From Takakia lepidozioides (lineage: Eukaryota; Streptophyta; Takakiopsida; Takakiales; Takakiaceae): 64,000 bases of DNA. Each line of letters opens with the position of its first letter. The stretch's first letter is position 1. The position numbers and the translations under genes were made by a program. Where the stretch lies: the NCBI GenBank assembly GCA_030704615.1, contig CM060734.1, forward strand, positions 868,001-932,000, read 5' to 3'. The notes beneath the pieces were generated by a model, which made no database searches, was not told the DNA's origin, and saw nothing but the letters and a program-made list of their open reading frames with translations. Positions 22,071 to 33,112 of this stretch are shown here, one piece after another.

Positions 22071-25000
22071 ATGGCCTCCCAGGCCATGGGCTCCCTTGAC
22101 GCGGACTTCTTCAGTGAGGACCACCCTGTGCCATTTTCTTACGAGGTGGAAGATGACGATTTTGCGGAAGTGCATGAACACGTGCTTTTGATTACTCCAC
22201 CTTGGAAAATGGAACTCTATTCCTTGAGAGGGAAGTGTACGATGCCAATGGAAAATTGCTCAAGTACGCGTTCCAGAAACTTTCGCATACTGCACCAACC
22301 ACACAATGGAGAGTGCCTCCAGGCAGATACAGGGCGCTCAGTGCTCCTCGGAGACAGTCTGCAGGATCGTTCCTTATGGCAGCATCAGTGGCCCAGGAGA
22401 AAACACCCGTGGTTGTCAAGAAGGAGTCAAGTACCGTTAACACTGTAGTTGAGCTTTCGGACTCATCCTCCAATGACGCATGTGAAATACCGCCTGTGGA
22501 TCAGCCATGTCCAGATCAGGAAGCAGATGTGGAGGAGATCACCAGTGTCATTCCCAAACTGAAAGCCATGGGTGGGATGGCAGGATTCAAGAGTGAGTTG
22601 AGGGGGATTGACTGGAGCACTTTCAATGATCAGAGGGTGGCATTCTTGCCAGAATCTTTTGATGGTAATACTGTTTTTGAGCTGCCTCCTCCGGGTCGCG
22701 TGGGGGGCATTTCCAGTCTCATGGAAGAAATGGACAAAAAGCATGATGGGCACCCTTGGTGCCGCACAAAAACCTCCAATATTCACAACCATGACAACCT
22801 CATATTCAGGAGAACAGTCTGTAATGGGCACCTGAAATGCGAGAACATGAAATGCAGACACTTCGCACTGTCAGGTGTGCAAAACCAAAGCGAATGGGAT
22901 AGTGTCACTGAGAATCCATTCAAGCCTGGGGTGACACCACTATATAGTAACACTTTTGTGTGCAAGTTTTGTAGGCTACCACCTTGCTGCCTTGCATTGT
23001 GTGGCGCCAGAATGTACTATGTGGTGCATCGATTCAAAACCTTGACTAGAGCCTGTGTCCATTTCGGTTTTCACAACCACCCTATGTCCAAGGGGGATTA
23101 CAGGGAGAGCGTTGAGACAGTCTTGCATCTGATAAGGCAAGAGTTGGATACCAATCCAACTGGAACCACTTCTGCAATTGCCATGGGGGCAAGCAAGTCC
23201 TTTCTGGAAAGCCGTATTCTGTGTGCATCGGATTCGGTTGGAGGAAACTAGAGGGACCAGCTTTGGACATTGTTATGGACCATTTCTCGACATTGACTTC
23301 TCCAAACATTAGGAATCAGGTGAACGCTTTAAGAATGGGCTATGGGAGCCGAGGTTATATGGACAATATTATGGATTTGAAGAAAAGGAGCATGTACGAC
23401 TACATCCAAGACAACGTTTTTCCGGGACAAGGAGCCAGGAAAGTATTCCTGTTCAAAATGTCCACAAAAGGTGAGGGCAGCGGAGTCAGCCTGGTTAAAC
23501 GTATGCAGAAGGGTGGCGATCTTGGCAACTGCTTCCTTATGTTCGATCACGTTGACCAAGAGGGTTAAAGACTGGACCACAATGACATGTCATGTTTACA
23601 ACCCTGTGTACCAGCGTGTCATGACAATTGCAGTGTGTGACATGCAGTCAGAGGACACAGATTCACAGCAGCTCATGTGGGAAGCTCTCATTCGTGTTAT
23701 GGCCTCCAATGGTCTCCCATCTCCCAATTTTGTTGGTTTCATGGCCGACAGTGCTCAAGCGAACTTCAACGCTGTCCGCATTGTGTTCGGGACGGGAGAT
23801 CCAAAAGTGCCAATGCCTGGAAAAGAATGTACGTGTCTTTTCCATTGGACACAATCCATGGACAAACACACAAAGACAGATATCAAGCCGGATATGCAGA
23901 GTATGCATCATCAACTATGCAAACAGTACAAAGACGCCAAAACTATGGGGGAAGCGAATACATTGTTCCAGACAATTCATGCCTGGTGGTACTCATCTGG
24001 AGCGACATCGGAGGACAGCATGAGGGCACTGGAAGACTGGTTCGCATTTTGGCACTTCCGTTACTGACAGTGGGGAGCAGCCATGACAACGGTGAGCTGT
24101 TTGCATTCACCTTCCTTTGGGTGCTTCGGATATGTCTTTCAGGGTCCCCATCCTAATATCGGCTTTGTGTTTTTTCGCTTTGCAGCATATGTCCATTGAG
24201 GAGATGACGGACACGCCTTCTTGCAATCTAGCGAAGACAGTGCACAATGCCTGGTTGCAGCAATCCGACAGAAAAGGAAGAGATTTGTATGCGGCCACGG
24301 CCGATGACCTTATCCGTGCTCTGCAGCAGCAAACCAGATACAGGTCATTCTTGAGGGGTGGCCTTGGTGGCAAAGGCCCGAACAGGAGCGAGTTGATGTT
24401 GCGGGCAGCCAGAAGATTGGGGGATCCCAACAAAATAGCACGGGCAGTGAGCATATGTGCAGATGACACCCCTCTCGTGGGTAGAGTTCCCCATCTGGAA
24501 GGCGAAGAGAGATTCGGGTCTTGCAAACGGAAATTGGACACCCCTCCCGGATCGGATGCAGATTCCCATAGGGCGGACAGGGTCAACTTCTCCACGCCAT
24601 GTGTTCCCTTGGATTAGAGATGGAATTGTGGAACATCCACAGGTGAGGGCCATTCAGCCCCAGACCGGACCCCTGCATCAAGCACTGTCACTGCAATGGT
24701 TGAAGACCAGAACGTGGTGCCGCATGTAATGGAGTCCATGTGCTTGGACGAGGTTTGGCATATAGAACGCACAAGTGCTGGATCGAATGTGAAATGCGCG
24801 GCGATCAGGGCCACCAATCATGAAAAATGTACATCATTAATATCTAGAGGCAAAGAACGCACTGCAGCTCCTACATTCACTGGTTTGTTTCTCCCTTACG
24901 GACAAGGAGAGGCAAAGAACCACAAGTTCTGGTTCTACGCTGACGATTGCGGGAGATGTGTGCGTGGGACAGTGAGGCCCTCCGTGGTGAGGAAGCCTAC

Positions 25001-25466
25001 TCCACTAACCGTGTGGCCTGTGAAGATGGGCACAGGTCTCACTCGCCAAGAGATCGCAATGCTGGAAGAGGCAGATTTCTCCCTAGCCAGACATTCCATT
25101 GCACGTGGAGGTGCTTCAAGTTCAAGCGGTTCACGGGTACCTCCGCCTGACGCTCACTTGTGGCCAACCAGACGGAATGGGAAGCTGGTTCGACGATTCC
25201 CTCCAACCGCAGAACACTACGGCAAAATCGAGTCCGCGAGAATGCTTCACGCTCATGTTGCGGGAACAATGGAAGTGCCTGATCCAGGGTATGGTCGGGT
25301 CTTCACCATGATCTCATCACATCTGTGCTGTAGGACAGGACGTACGACATCACTGTTTCCAATTTTCCCAATTGCACCTGTCCTGATTTTGTTGGTATGC
25401 TTTCAAGTAGTTTGGGAAAGAGAGGAAAGTTCATACCGTGCAGACATCTTTACTTCGTCTTCTTGA
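22071..25466 (+). pseudogene. Decayed MULE-like transposase
   Basis: Overlapping frames 22202-23251, 23221-23568, 23471-24067, 24117-24617 and 24696-25466 read as one long protein with shifts and at least one intron (donor about 24090, acceptor TTTGCAG about 24184). Early on there is a Cys/His cluster ending CVHFGFHNHP, like the WRKY/GCM-type finger of Mutator-like transposases. Then come an Asp-bearing FLMFDHVD, a second Asp in FMADSAQANFNAVR and CLFHWTQSMDKHTK, which matches the spacing of the MULE DDE core (second D, then C..H). A late Cys pair (CGRCV) may be a zinc ribbon. It is broken and probably inactive. Another DDE superfamily is possible. Confidence 0.55.
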
Positions 25467-25764
25467 GAAGGATGGTTTGTGATCCAAAGCGCGACTTCTT
25501 CATTCACCAAGCCACTATGAGTTTCAACGAAGTCAACACACTTCTACAGTGGGATACAAGCCCATAGACAACATGCACTTGACATGAAGAAATATGTGTT
25601 TTCCTTGACTACAACTTGTAATGGAATGAATGTTCAAGTCCAGTGTCTCTCAATGTATGTCCTCTAACATCTTCGCTATATGTGGGTCAACGCATTTGTC
25701 GCATTGGTTTGTCATTCACTTTTCATTAGCAAACACAAGAAACTACCTTCAGATAGACAGATGA
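25467..25764. other. Gene-free stretch after the transposase
   Basis: No coding region or repeat recognised. Confidence 0.3.
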
Positions 25765-26006
25765 TCAAATCAACCTCGTGTTAACACGAGGTTGACTTGA
25801 AGTTCTCCAAATCCACCTTGTGTCGACACAAGGTTGATTTTAGTTCTAAGAAAACAACATCATGTCAACACAAGGTTGATTTGGAGATGTTCAAATCAAC
25901 CTCGTGTTGACACAAAGTTGATTTTTGTTGCAGGAAAACAACCTCGTGTTAACACAACGTTCATTTTGGTTCTAGGAAATGAAGCTCTTGTTAACAGAAG
26001 GTTGAA
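25765..26006. repeat. Palindrome array B, about 42-base period
   Basis: Palindromes at 25765-25800, 25809-25840, 25851-25882, 25892-25927, 25934-25967 and a decayed one at 25979-26006 repeat every 41-45 bases. The core half-site is TCAACCTCGTGT, one or two changes from array A, and the centre is TA, CG, TG or CA. Arms at 25765 are 18 bases with one mismatch. It lies beside the single-exon family copy at 26210-26545. Confidence 0.87.
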
Positions 26007-26122
26007 CTCCAAGAAAGCCCGAAACCCTTCATCCGTTTCATCTTCATGTGGTGAAATCAGCAGTTGTAGGCTCCACGGTTATAGGCCCACCTTCTTTGTG
26101 GTGACGTGGCATGACCTGGACC

Positions 26123-26216
26123 AGGCTCACGCCACGTCAGCTGCGTGAGCGTAGGCTCACGCCACATCATCGTTGTGTGAGTGTACGCTCACACGCTCAT
26201 GCGCCAGGCTCACGCG
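26123..26216. repeat. GCTCACGC hairpin repeats
   Basis: GGCTCACGCCAC(G/A)TCA occurs twice, and GGCTCACGC a third time, with complementary GCGTGAGC words between. One stem is GCGTGAGC/GCTCACGC with a four-base loop. This is another hairpin family next to the same gene copy. Confidence 0.65.
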
Positions 26217-26545
26217 GTAGTGTTGTTGTGCCAGTGGGGATCCCATGCTGACAATTCTTCCGCAGTGGGCCCACGAGTTTCACCGTCCTCATTCTCAATG
26301 GAAACGTAGAAGGCGGGAGAACCTAGGCAATACCCTTCTCGAAATGCAAACTTCAGCTTATCCACATCACCTGGAAGAGCCTGCCTGACGATGGGGAGGG
26401 AGACCACGCGACAGAGTGGAATTTGCAGTGTCCGAGCGAAGACCCTGCTCCCCAGAACTTTGCTAATGCTTCCTCCTACTCTCATCAACCACAAGCTTCT
26501 CCAAGTGCCCACTATCCAATTGTCCATCCTGATCATACACTTCTT
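26210..26545 (-). pseudogene. Single exon of the unnamed family (third copy)
   Basis: The minus frame carries IPLCRVVSLPIVRQAL, then a spacer and AFYVSIENEDGE, matching IPLCRMISMP and AVFYVST of the minus copy at about 20060-19900 in the same order and spacing. No ParB-like motif follows; sequence passes into the hairpin repeats at 26216. Other exons were not found nearby, so this is a fragment. Confidence 0.65.
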
Positions 26546-26560
26546 TTTCGACAAGCACAA

Positions 26561-27630
26561 ATCCTATTTCAAAAGGGATATTGTAGTCAACCCTTCTTCA
26601 TGAACAACTGCAAAACCATCGTCATCGGTAGTTGCAGTCAATGGAAGACTCGCAGCACTGGAATGAAAACGTGCGATGGTCTCTCCTTGCTTGGACATGG
26701 TTTCGTCAAAGGAAGCTGACAAAGAAGAAGAGCATAACTTTCAAAGTGATGGCACACAATTTTTTCAAGGGTACCAACCGTTAACCAACTGCGGTGCAGA
26801 AGATTGGTACAATGCAAAACATCGCACCAACACTGAATACTATGCAAAGTGGTGCTGTGTGTGAAGGCAATAGGAGGCATTACAATTTTGGGTAAGGATG
26901 ACATGCATGGGGAACATTTACAACTAACACCGGAGTCCGAGGAACGGCCGTGCCAAATTGTCAGTTCCCGCCAGGCAAAATTGGCTTCAATGATGCCAAG
27001 CGGCGCTTCTGGCGCAGTCTTTGGATTCAGGACCAGCAAACCCTGCACTGGATGATAAGCACTTCATGAAGGAATGACGGCGGTGGCCCCATGACTCCCC
27101 ACCGCTAACACCGGACAGGCTACAATCCTCATTTCCCCAAACAGGCATGAGGAGGAATTTGATACGACTGTCACCGCCGTGCGGATCTGGGACACTGGAC
27201 GTGCAACACCTATTTACTGACGCCCAAAATCCTTCTGGTGGCTAACGACCATTTTTGTAAACAAGTAGGAGGAGTTCATTTCCGCCGTTGGGCATAATTT
27301 TCCTGCCAGCCCTGGTCAACCCCCTGACATTCTGTTCTCCAGAAGTAGCCAAAGTTCAATGTCTGGATTCCATTTGCTGGCAACTACTCTATTACATTTG
27401 CGGCGGTGAGATATACATTGCATTGAATTCGAAATATATGGACACATGTCATGCTCCATATATCCCACGTAAGTCATATTTGAAGCCGCCGATGTCCAGT
27501 ATTTGTGACTCGGTGATCTGCATAAATGCCCAAAACGGGACACATGTCACTGAATTCAAAGGTCCACATGTGTGGCCCAAAATCGGCGGTGTGGCGATGC
27601 GCGTGGTAACCGTCTTTCACGTCGAGTTCC
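26561..27630. other. Gene-free stretch before the plus family copy
   Basis: Several short frames exist on both strands but none has a recognisable motif, and they overlap. I see no RNA gene or clear repeat. Confidence 0.3.
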
Positions 27631-28124
27631 TTGCAGTTTCCAATGAGGGCGTTTTTTTGCAAGTTAGCCACACTGGAGAGCGGTGAAGTTAGAGTGAGAA
27701 AGCGTAGGCAGTCATTGGATTACACTTCTACCAGGGTGAGGAGAAGAGCGAGAGAAAGAATGACGAAGAAGCGTCTAGCGATGCCCACCAGGATTCCGGA
27801 GGACGATGCTGTCCATCCGGAGGTTGGGCTCAAGGAAAGACAGACTGAGGGTGTCGGATTGAACTCAGAGGGCACCCAGATGGAGGAGGTGGATGAAAGC
27901 GCTGTCCAAATACTGGCGAGCATGGGCGCAGTAGAGGAGACAGCGGGAGGTGAAACCGTGGATGCAATGGAGGTAACATTGCGTCGGATGTGTGACGAAG
28001 TGAAGGGGAAGCAAAAAACTGCATCGCCAGGTCCTGCCGATGGAGGTGACAAGGCAAAGAAACAGAAGCAAACAGTGAGATTTCTAAACCTTCCCTTCCC
28101 TGCATTTCCAAGTGTCTGCTTGAA

Positions 28125-28747
28125 GATGCGATGATGGTCGACGATCATCGCATCCACGACAATGCAGACATCTCCAGGAATGAAAGTCCGCAGTTTTGCT
28201 GGCTTTTTTGTTTTGCATCACAGTAATGGTGGGTCGCTTGATTCTGATCATCGTCGACGATCATCGGGACTGTTGGTCACTGAGAATGAGCCTAGAATCA
28301 ACTCAGTCTGTTTGTTTCAGTGATTTCTGCCATGCCTTTTGTGATGATCGTCGACGATCAACACAAAAGGAGGGCTTGAAGAAAGACAAGTTTGTAAAAG
28401 TGATCTTCTAGTTACGGGGAGCCTGCCGTTTCTAATGATTGTCGACGATCATCAGAAATATAGTGCATAAAGAGAGACGCCCAAAAGTGAAGAGGAGGGT
28501 TGTAGATTTCCTGCAGCCTGGCCATTTGTGATGATCGTCGACGATCATCAGAAACGGAGGGCATAAACAGAGAGTCGTAGAACTGCAGAAGGAGGGTTGC
28601 AAGTCTTCACGAGCTTGGCCGTTTGTGATGATTGTTGACGATCATCACAAATCGGCTGCCACACAGAGAGACCTATTAGTGTCAAGAAAGAGAGGAGTAA
28701 GTTTCAAAGAGAGTGTTCATGTGATGATCTTCGACGATCATCACCAT
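28125..28747. repeat. Palindrome array C in intron 1, about 95-base period
   Basis: Seven palindromes: 28125-28154, 28244-28267, 28335-28370, 28429-28458, 28522-28557, 28621-28651 and 28719-28747. Starts are 91-99 bases apart after the first. The half-site is TGATGATCGT and the centre usually CG. Spacers of the last five are related, with words such as CATAAA.AGAGAG and GGAGGGTTG at the same place, so this is a tandem repeat whose palindrome is better kept than its spacer. Outer arms change with their partners, e.g. CCTTTTGTG/CACAAAAGG at 28335. Confidence 0.88.
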
Positions 28748-29113
28748 TTCACATGTGAGCTAGGAGGCAAAGGAAATAGGGGAACCGAAATTTCATTATC
28801 TGCACATGTTTTGGCAGAGAAAAGGGGGTAAGAAAGCTGCGGAGAAGCGTGTCGAGTATGACGATGATGAAGATTATAGTGATAAACCAGAGACCACCTA
28901 TTTGGGGAGAGCAAAGGAGCTCATGTCGGGCCAAAAGGTGAACTCGCAACAGGTCATCAATGAGATGATGGTGCCTAGAGGTCGTCTCAAAATTCCGCTT
29001 TGCAGTATGATCTCGATGCCCGTCGTGCGTCCTCCCATCTCCTAGGATATTGACAAAGCTGGAGGCAGATTTTGTGCAGGGGTATCGGAATGGATAGGTG
29101 GCTTTCTACCTTG

Positions 29114-29784
29114 GGGGAGGTCACTCCTTATCTAGTTTCCAGGCACTTGAGGCAAAAATACATTTTCTATGGGGGTATTAATTTTATTTTCTAAATTTTT
29201 GGCCACCCTATTATTACATAATTTTATAATATGACATGTTTTTTGGCAGGTTACATTATTTATATTTTATAGCTGGCAACAAATATTGGACACCCTATAT
29301 TAACTTGAATTGTTTAAAAAAAAATTATGGGGTTGTCATCCTTCCTCTCTCAATCTATGCTTCTTCACTGTCACGCACTGCAAGCTTCAAAACTTGTGGG
29401 CCACAATGCTTGCACCACTGAGGGCACCACTATTTCTCTCTGCCTGTGTAGCACAATGCCGTCATGAATTGCAGACAGAAGAGAGGGAAGCCTAGGGTTA
29501 CTGTGCACATGTGCCTACGCCCTCTTCGCTGTGTGTCCCAAATTGTTGAGACGTGTCCCTTTAATTTCTCTTCACCTTATATTAGATTTAATTTTTCTTG
29601 AATCTTATTTCACCTTATATTAGATTTAATTTTTCTTGAATCTTATTTTAATTTAAATGTGGTGTCGCCAAAATATTAGTACTCTATAATATTTTTAAAT
29701 GTATTTAAAATTTTATTTTCTCAGATTTTTTAGCTCCTTATTTGTTTTTGCAATTAAATGATAATATTTGGAAGTGACCTCCCC
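29114..29784. mobile_element. 671-base MITE-like element in exon 2
   Basis: The ends are inverted: GGGGAGGTCACTCC at 29114-29127 and GGAAGTGACCTCCCC at 29770-29784. TTG flanks both sides (29111-29113, 29785-29787), a 3-base target duplication. The interior is AT-rich, has no long frame and includes a 38-base direct duplication (29573 and 29611). Removing it restores the family peptide across the AFY-L junction. A 3-base duplication suits PIF/Harbinger- or CACTA-type transposases, but neither end motif is diagnostic. Confidence 0.82.
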
Positions 29785-30488
29785 TTGTTTTGTACGAATC
29801 CCTTGCAGATACAAATGGAAACATCCTCACTCACGGACACAAACGGGAACATTGCCAAAGTGGACCGGCACACAAAAGCGAAATGGGACGTCGGCTGGAA
29901 GGAGGCGAACGAGGAATTCGAGGGAGCCCTGATGGGGAGTAGGCACACCATGGAGTTCAGAGATAGAATGTTCTTTGTGTGGGACGATAATCACCGCCTC
30001 CTAGTATGGATGAGTTATATTGACAAAGTGCACTCAACGAATAGCACTGCATGGTTGAGGCCATGGTCCTTGACCCAAGCAACAACATTGTTCGTCTCCT
30101 TACCGCCATGCACGACACAAATAAGTGAGATGCTGGAAACCAATCCTTCATCTCCCTCCTGTTCCATTTTCCGTGTTTGCAGAATCTTACTGTGGTTCTA
30201 TCATTTGCACAGATCAACCGAATCCTCGCACGTCAAGACGAATCTTGTGCACACCATTTTTCGCATGCGAAGGATCGTGTTGATGAAGCTGGAAGAGTTC
30301 CGAACTGTGCTGCCAGAGGATATCTTGAAGCAATGCGAGACTGGTAGAGCCGCTGGGACATGGTATACCCTGACGAGGGATGCTTTTCTGGAGTACATGT
30401 ACTCGGTAAGTCTCTTTCTAAGTATAAGTTCTGTCATGCTTTCCACAGTGCGGAACAACTAGCGGCTAACGGTCGTTGTCGTTTGCAG

Positions 30489-30928
30489 CAAGAAATCGCA
30501 GATGCATGTGAGAGAGGTAAAGCAGAATACTACTCTAAAGTGCCGGAGGAGGACAGAACAGTGAAAGGAGTGGAGCAGTACATTACGAAGGAAATGGACG
30601 TGCAAAGGAAAAACCTCTTTTCTGGATTCATGAAGCAGATTCGGATTGCTGATCCCGTTTTCGGGGAAGAGTTCCTTGCCCAGATCAAGTTGCATTATGA
30701 CAACCATGCAAAGCCTGAAATGACACGGGAAAAGCTACACAGGTTGTCTTTGGCCATGGTCGACAGCCAGACCAAAATTAGGTGGCTTCAAATTTGGAAC
30801 GCAGACCCGACAGTAAAAGACCTTAATATGTGGCCGAAAAGCACCAAAGATCCTGGGTCGAAGGTCGTTGGTTTCAGTGACTACGTTTTGACCAGTGGCT
30901 CAAACACAAAGCAACATTCTAGGCTCAG
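30489..30928 (+). CDS. Exon 4 of plus family copy, best conserved segment
   Basis: Between acceptor TTTGCAG and donor GTAAGC lies an open, charged, probably helical segment that aligns residue by residue with 19257-18814 on the minus strand. Shared words include QEIA, RKNL, KQIRIADP, KLHRLS and TKIRWL. It has no motif I recognise. Conservation of this exon between two decayed copies suggests it was under constraint until recently. Confidence 0.6.
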
Positions 30929-31270
30929 GTAAGCCCAATGTTTTAGTACGATTTCCCCTCAACATGCTCTGGTTGTTTGGTGCATTCCTGTTCTGCTGCT
31001 GAATGAAGTTGTCGGTTGTGTGCAGCTAGAGAGAAGAGCGGTCACGGTCCTCGCCAAAAACCTGTAGGACCTGAATATTGTCATGACCCCACCAGAATAC
31101 ACGCTGGAGCAGTATATCCGCAAGTGGAGTGGGCTCACTTGGAAACATTGTTTCTTCAAGGAGTTCGCCAGAGAAGGGGGTATAAACAGATCAAACGACC
31201 AAAAGGGCGGTGACCTAGCGGTGTTGAGGGTCATCTATAGGTTTGTGTCCTTCGTGTCCCTCCTCTCAAA

Positions 31271-31609
31271 TCGGATGATCGTTGACGATCATCGGTGTTC
31301 AAGTGGGTGATTTTATTTGGTATGCATGGTATTTGCTGGACAGGTTCAGAAAGACAGGGTGAGGACCGAAAGTCCTAGTGATGATCGTTGACGATCGTCG
31401 TTAAAGTAGACAGGTCCTTGCAAGAACTCTCTTGGAATGTATGCTTTGGTGAACGCGCATTCCTATGGATCTTCGAAGTTCATCAGACATTGTCCATGAT
31501 TATCATTCACTTCCTAGATCAATAAGGGAACCCCGCATTGCCCATGTGGATGCCAGACGTAGGTGGGATCAAATGGCATTTGCAATGATCGTTGACGATC
31601 ATCAGATTT
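31271..31609. repeat. Palindromes of the C type in intron 5
   Basis: Three copies of the TGATGATCGT palindrome, with centre TG, at about 31271-31295, 31377-31402 and 31575-31609. They lie in the intron that in the minus copy holds array A. Confidence 0.82.
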
Positions 31610-32337
31610 CCTTGTATTCATCGTAAAAGGGTGTCTTCTTTTCGGACAAGTACACGAAAAATGTGCTCCTGCCAGGGAAGCTTTTGAGTGCGGTTCCGGA
31701 TTACATGGACATGTGGTGCGACCCTGCAAACGATGGAACAATGTTCACTGTCGGAATTCTGCGGAATTGGGCTACGGATCATTTGCGAGATTGCGGATGG
31801 TTACATGGACTGCCCAGCAGATGCGTGCCCTTTCTCGGAACTGGAAATGAGGAATCGGAACCAGAATGCAGCATCTGTACGCCCAGTATCTGACAGGAAA
31901 CTACACGAAAGTTCATAATCTGACAGTGAGAGAGCCTCCGAAGGAGTCAACTCCAACGAAGCAAAAGAAGACACAGAGAAAGCAGAAAGAAAAAGCTAGG
32001 GAGGCTGGCAACAAAACTCAGAAGCAAAAATCTCCTTCCCACAATGCTCAGCCACCACATGACACCGTTACAAATACGCACAAGAAAGGTTCCCGCAAAG
32101 TTTCCGAGCGCCCTTACGATGCCAGACCTCATCCTTCCACGGTCGATTTTCCAAGGGAGATCAAGATGGTCAATGGGAACTGGCTTGCCACGATGGAGAC
32201 CCGGAAGAAGGGATACGCAGGCGTGAAATCCCCGACTTGGGACAACATCGTCTCCTTCCTAAATCTGCTATAACCTCAGCACCTCCTTCCAGATTGAGTT
32301 CTTGATTCACATAGTGCACAATGAAAGGCAGAATGGT

Positions 32338-32370
32338 GTTTGCGATGCTCGTCAACGATCATCGCAAAAC
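32338..32370. repeat. Single C-type palindrome in intron 6
   Basis: Arms GTTTGCGATGCTCGT and its near complement around a CA centre. Outer arms GTTTGCG/CGCAAAAC differ from those of other copies but pair with each other. Confidence 0.8.
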
Positions 32371-33112
32371 GGTGACAAGCTCTGTTCTGACTTTGCAATA
32401 GGAATGGTGCAGGTGAGCTCAAGACCATTTTGGGTCAATGGAGTGCAGAAGCAGTTTGCCGCAGATCTGGTGATTCTGGAGATTCGGGACGGGCAATCTG
32501 TCCCAGATATTCGTCCGGTGGATAAGACCCCAGCGTGGAACAACTTCGATGAGCATTAATGGAGCTGGATTTTTGGGTTTTGCAATACATTCCTTTCGGA
32601 CACGGGAGCTCTCCTTCTGCTGCAGTCATGCGACAAAGACTCCCGTCGGACACTGGCATGGACTACTTGAGGTCCTCTGGCTTCGATATTGTGAAGACTT
32701 GAATTGTGTAAACTGCCTCTACCTTACAAAGGGAGGTTGCCAGGGCCAGGTGGTGAGTGCCAGTTGCTTTTCGCTGCCGCTATTCCTGTGATGCCCCACC
32801 CGTGCCTGGGAGGTTTTCCAACCACTAAGAAATCATTTTGCAGGTCTTCTTTCAGTTGTTCTCTGTATTCTAACTCTGCAATCCATAGTGCAGACTCGTA
32901 TGTTTGAGGCTGTCTGCCTCACCAGAATCCGGAAGGACACAACTCCAGGGGATGTGCCCGCTTTTAGGCTCAATAAAAACACCTGTTTCATTGATCCCAC
33001 CTGCGAGCCACACATCGACGACATGCTGTTTAACTATGTGGAATCGACAGACATCTTGAGAAAAACCAATGGAGCTAAGGGGCTGTATGCAATGTGGTGT
33101 CATGGAGCATAG

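Larger units (their letters stand above)
27631..33112 (+). pseudogene. Unnamed ParB-like/methyltransferase-like family gene, plus copy
   Basis: Exons by match to the minus copy and GT-AG borders: 1 27631-28074; 2 about 28826-29113 and 29785-30124 (split by a MITE); 3 30213-30405; 4 30489-30928; 5 31026-31240; 6 about 31650-32273; 7 32413-32752; 8 32894-33112. Exon 1 is basic (RKRRQSLDYTSTRVRRRARE). Exon 2 has IPLCSMISMPVVRP and VWDDNHRLLVWM (ParB/Srx-like). Exon 4 has QIRIADPVFGEEFLAQ and EKLHRLSLAMVD, the most conserved part. Exon 7 has the methyltransferase-like DLVILEIRDG. In-frame stops in exons 2, 5 and 7 and a shift in exon 6 argue against a working protein. Exon 4 is open throughout. 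Confidence 0.72.

Noticed and set aside
26638-27048. 136-residue minus frame as a gene
   Set aside because: No motif, no match to family exons and overlapping frames of similar length on the other strand.
28125-28747. Possible CRISPR array (regular repeats and spacers)
   Set aside because: Repeats are palindromes in a eukaryotic intron, spacers are themselves related tandem sequence, and no cas gene is present.
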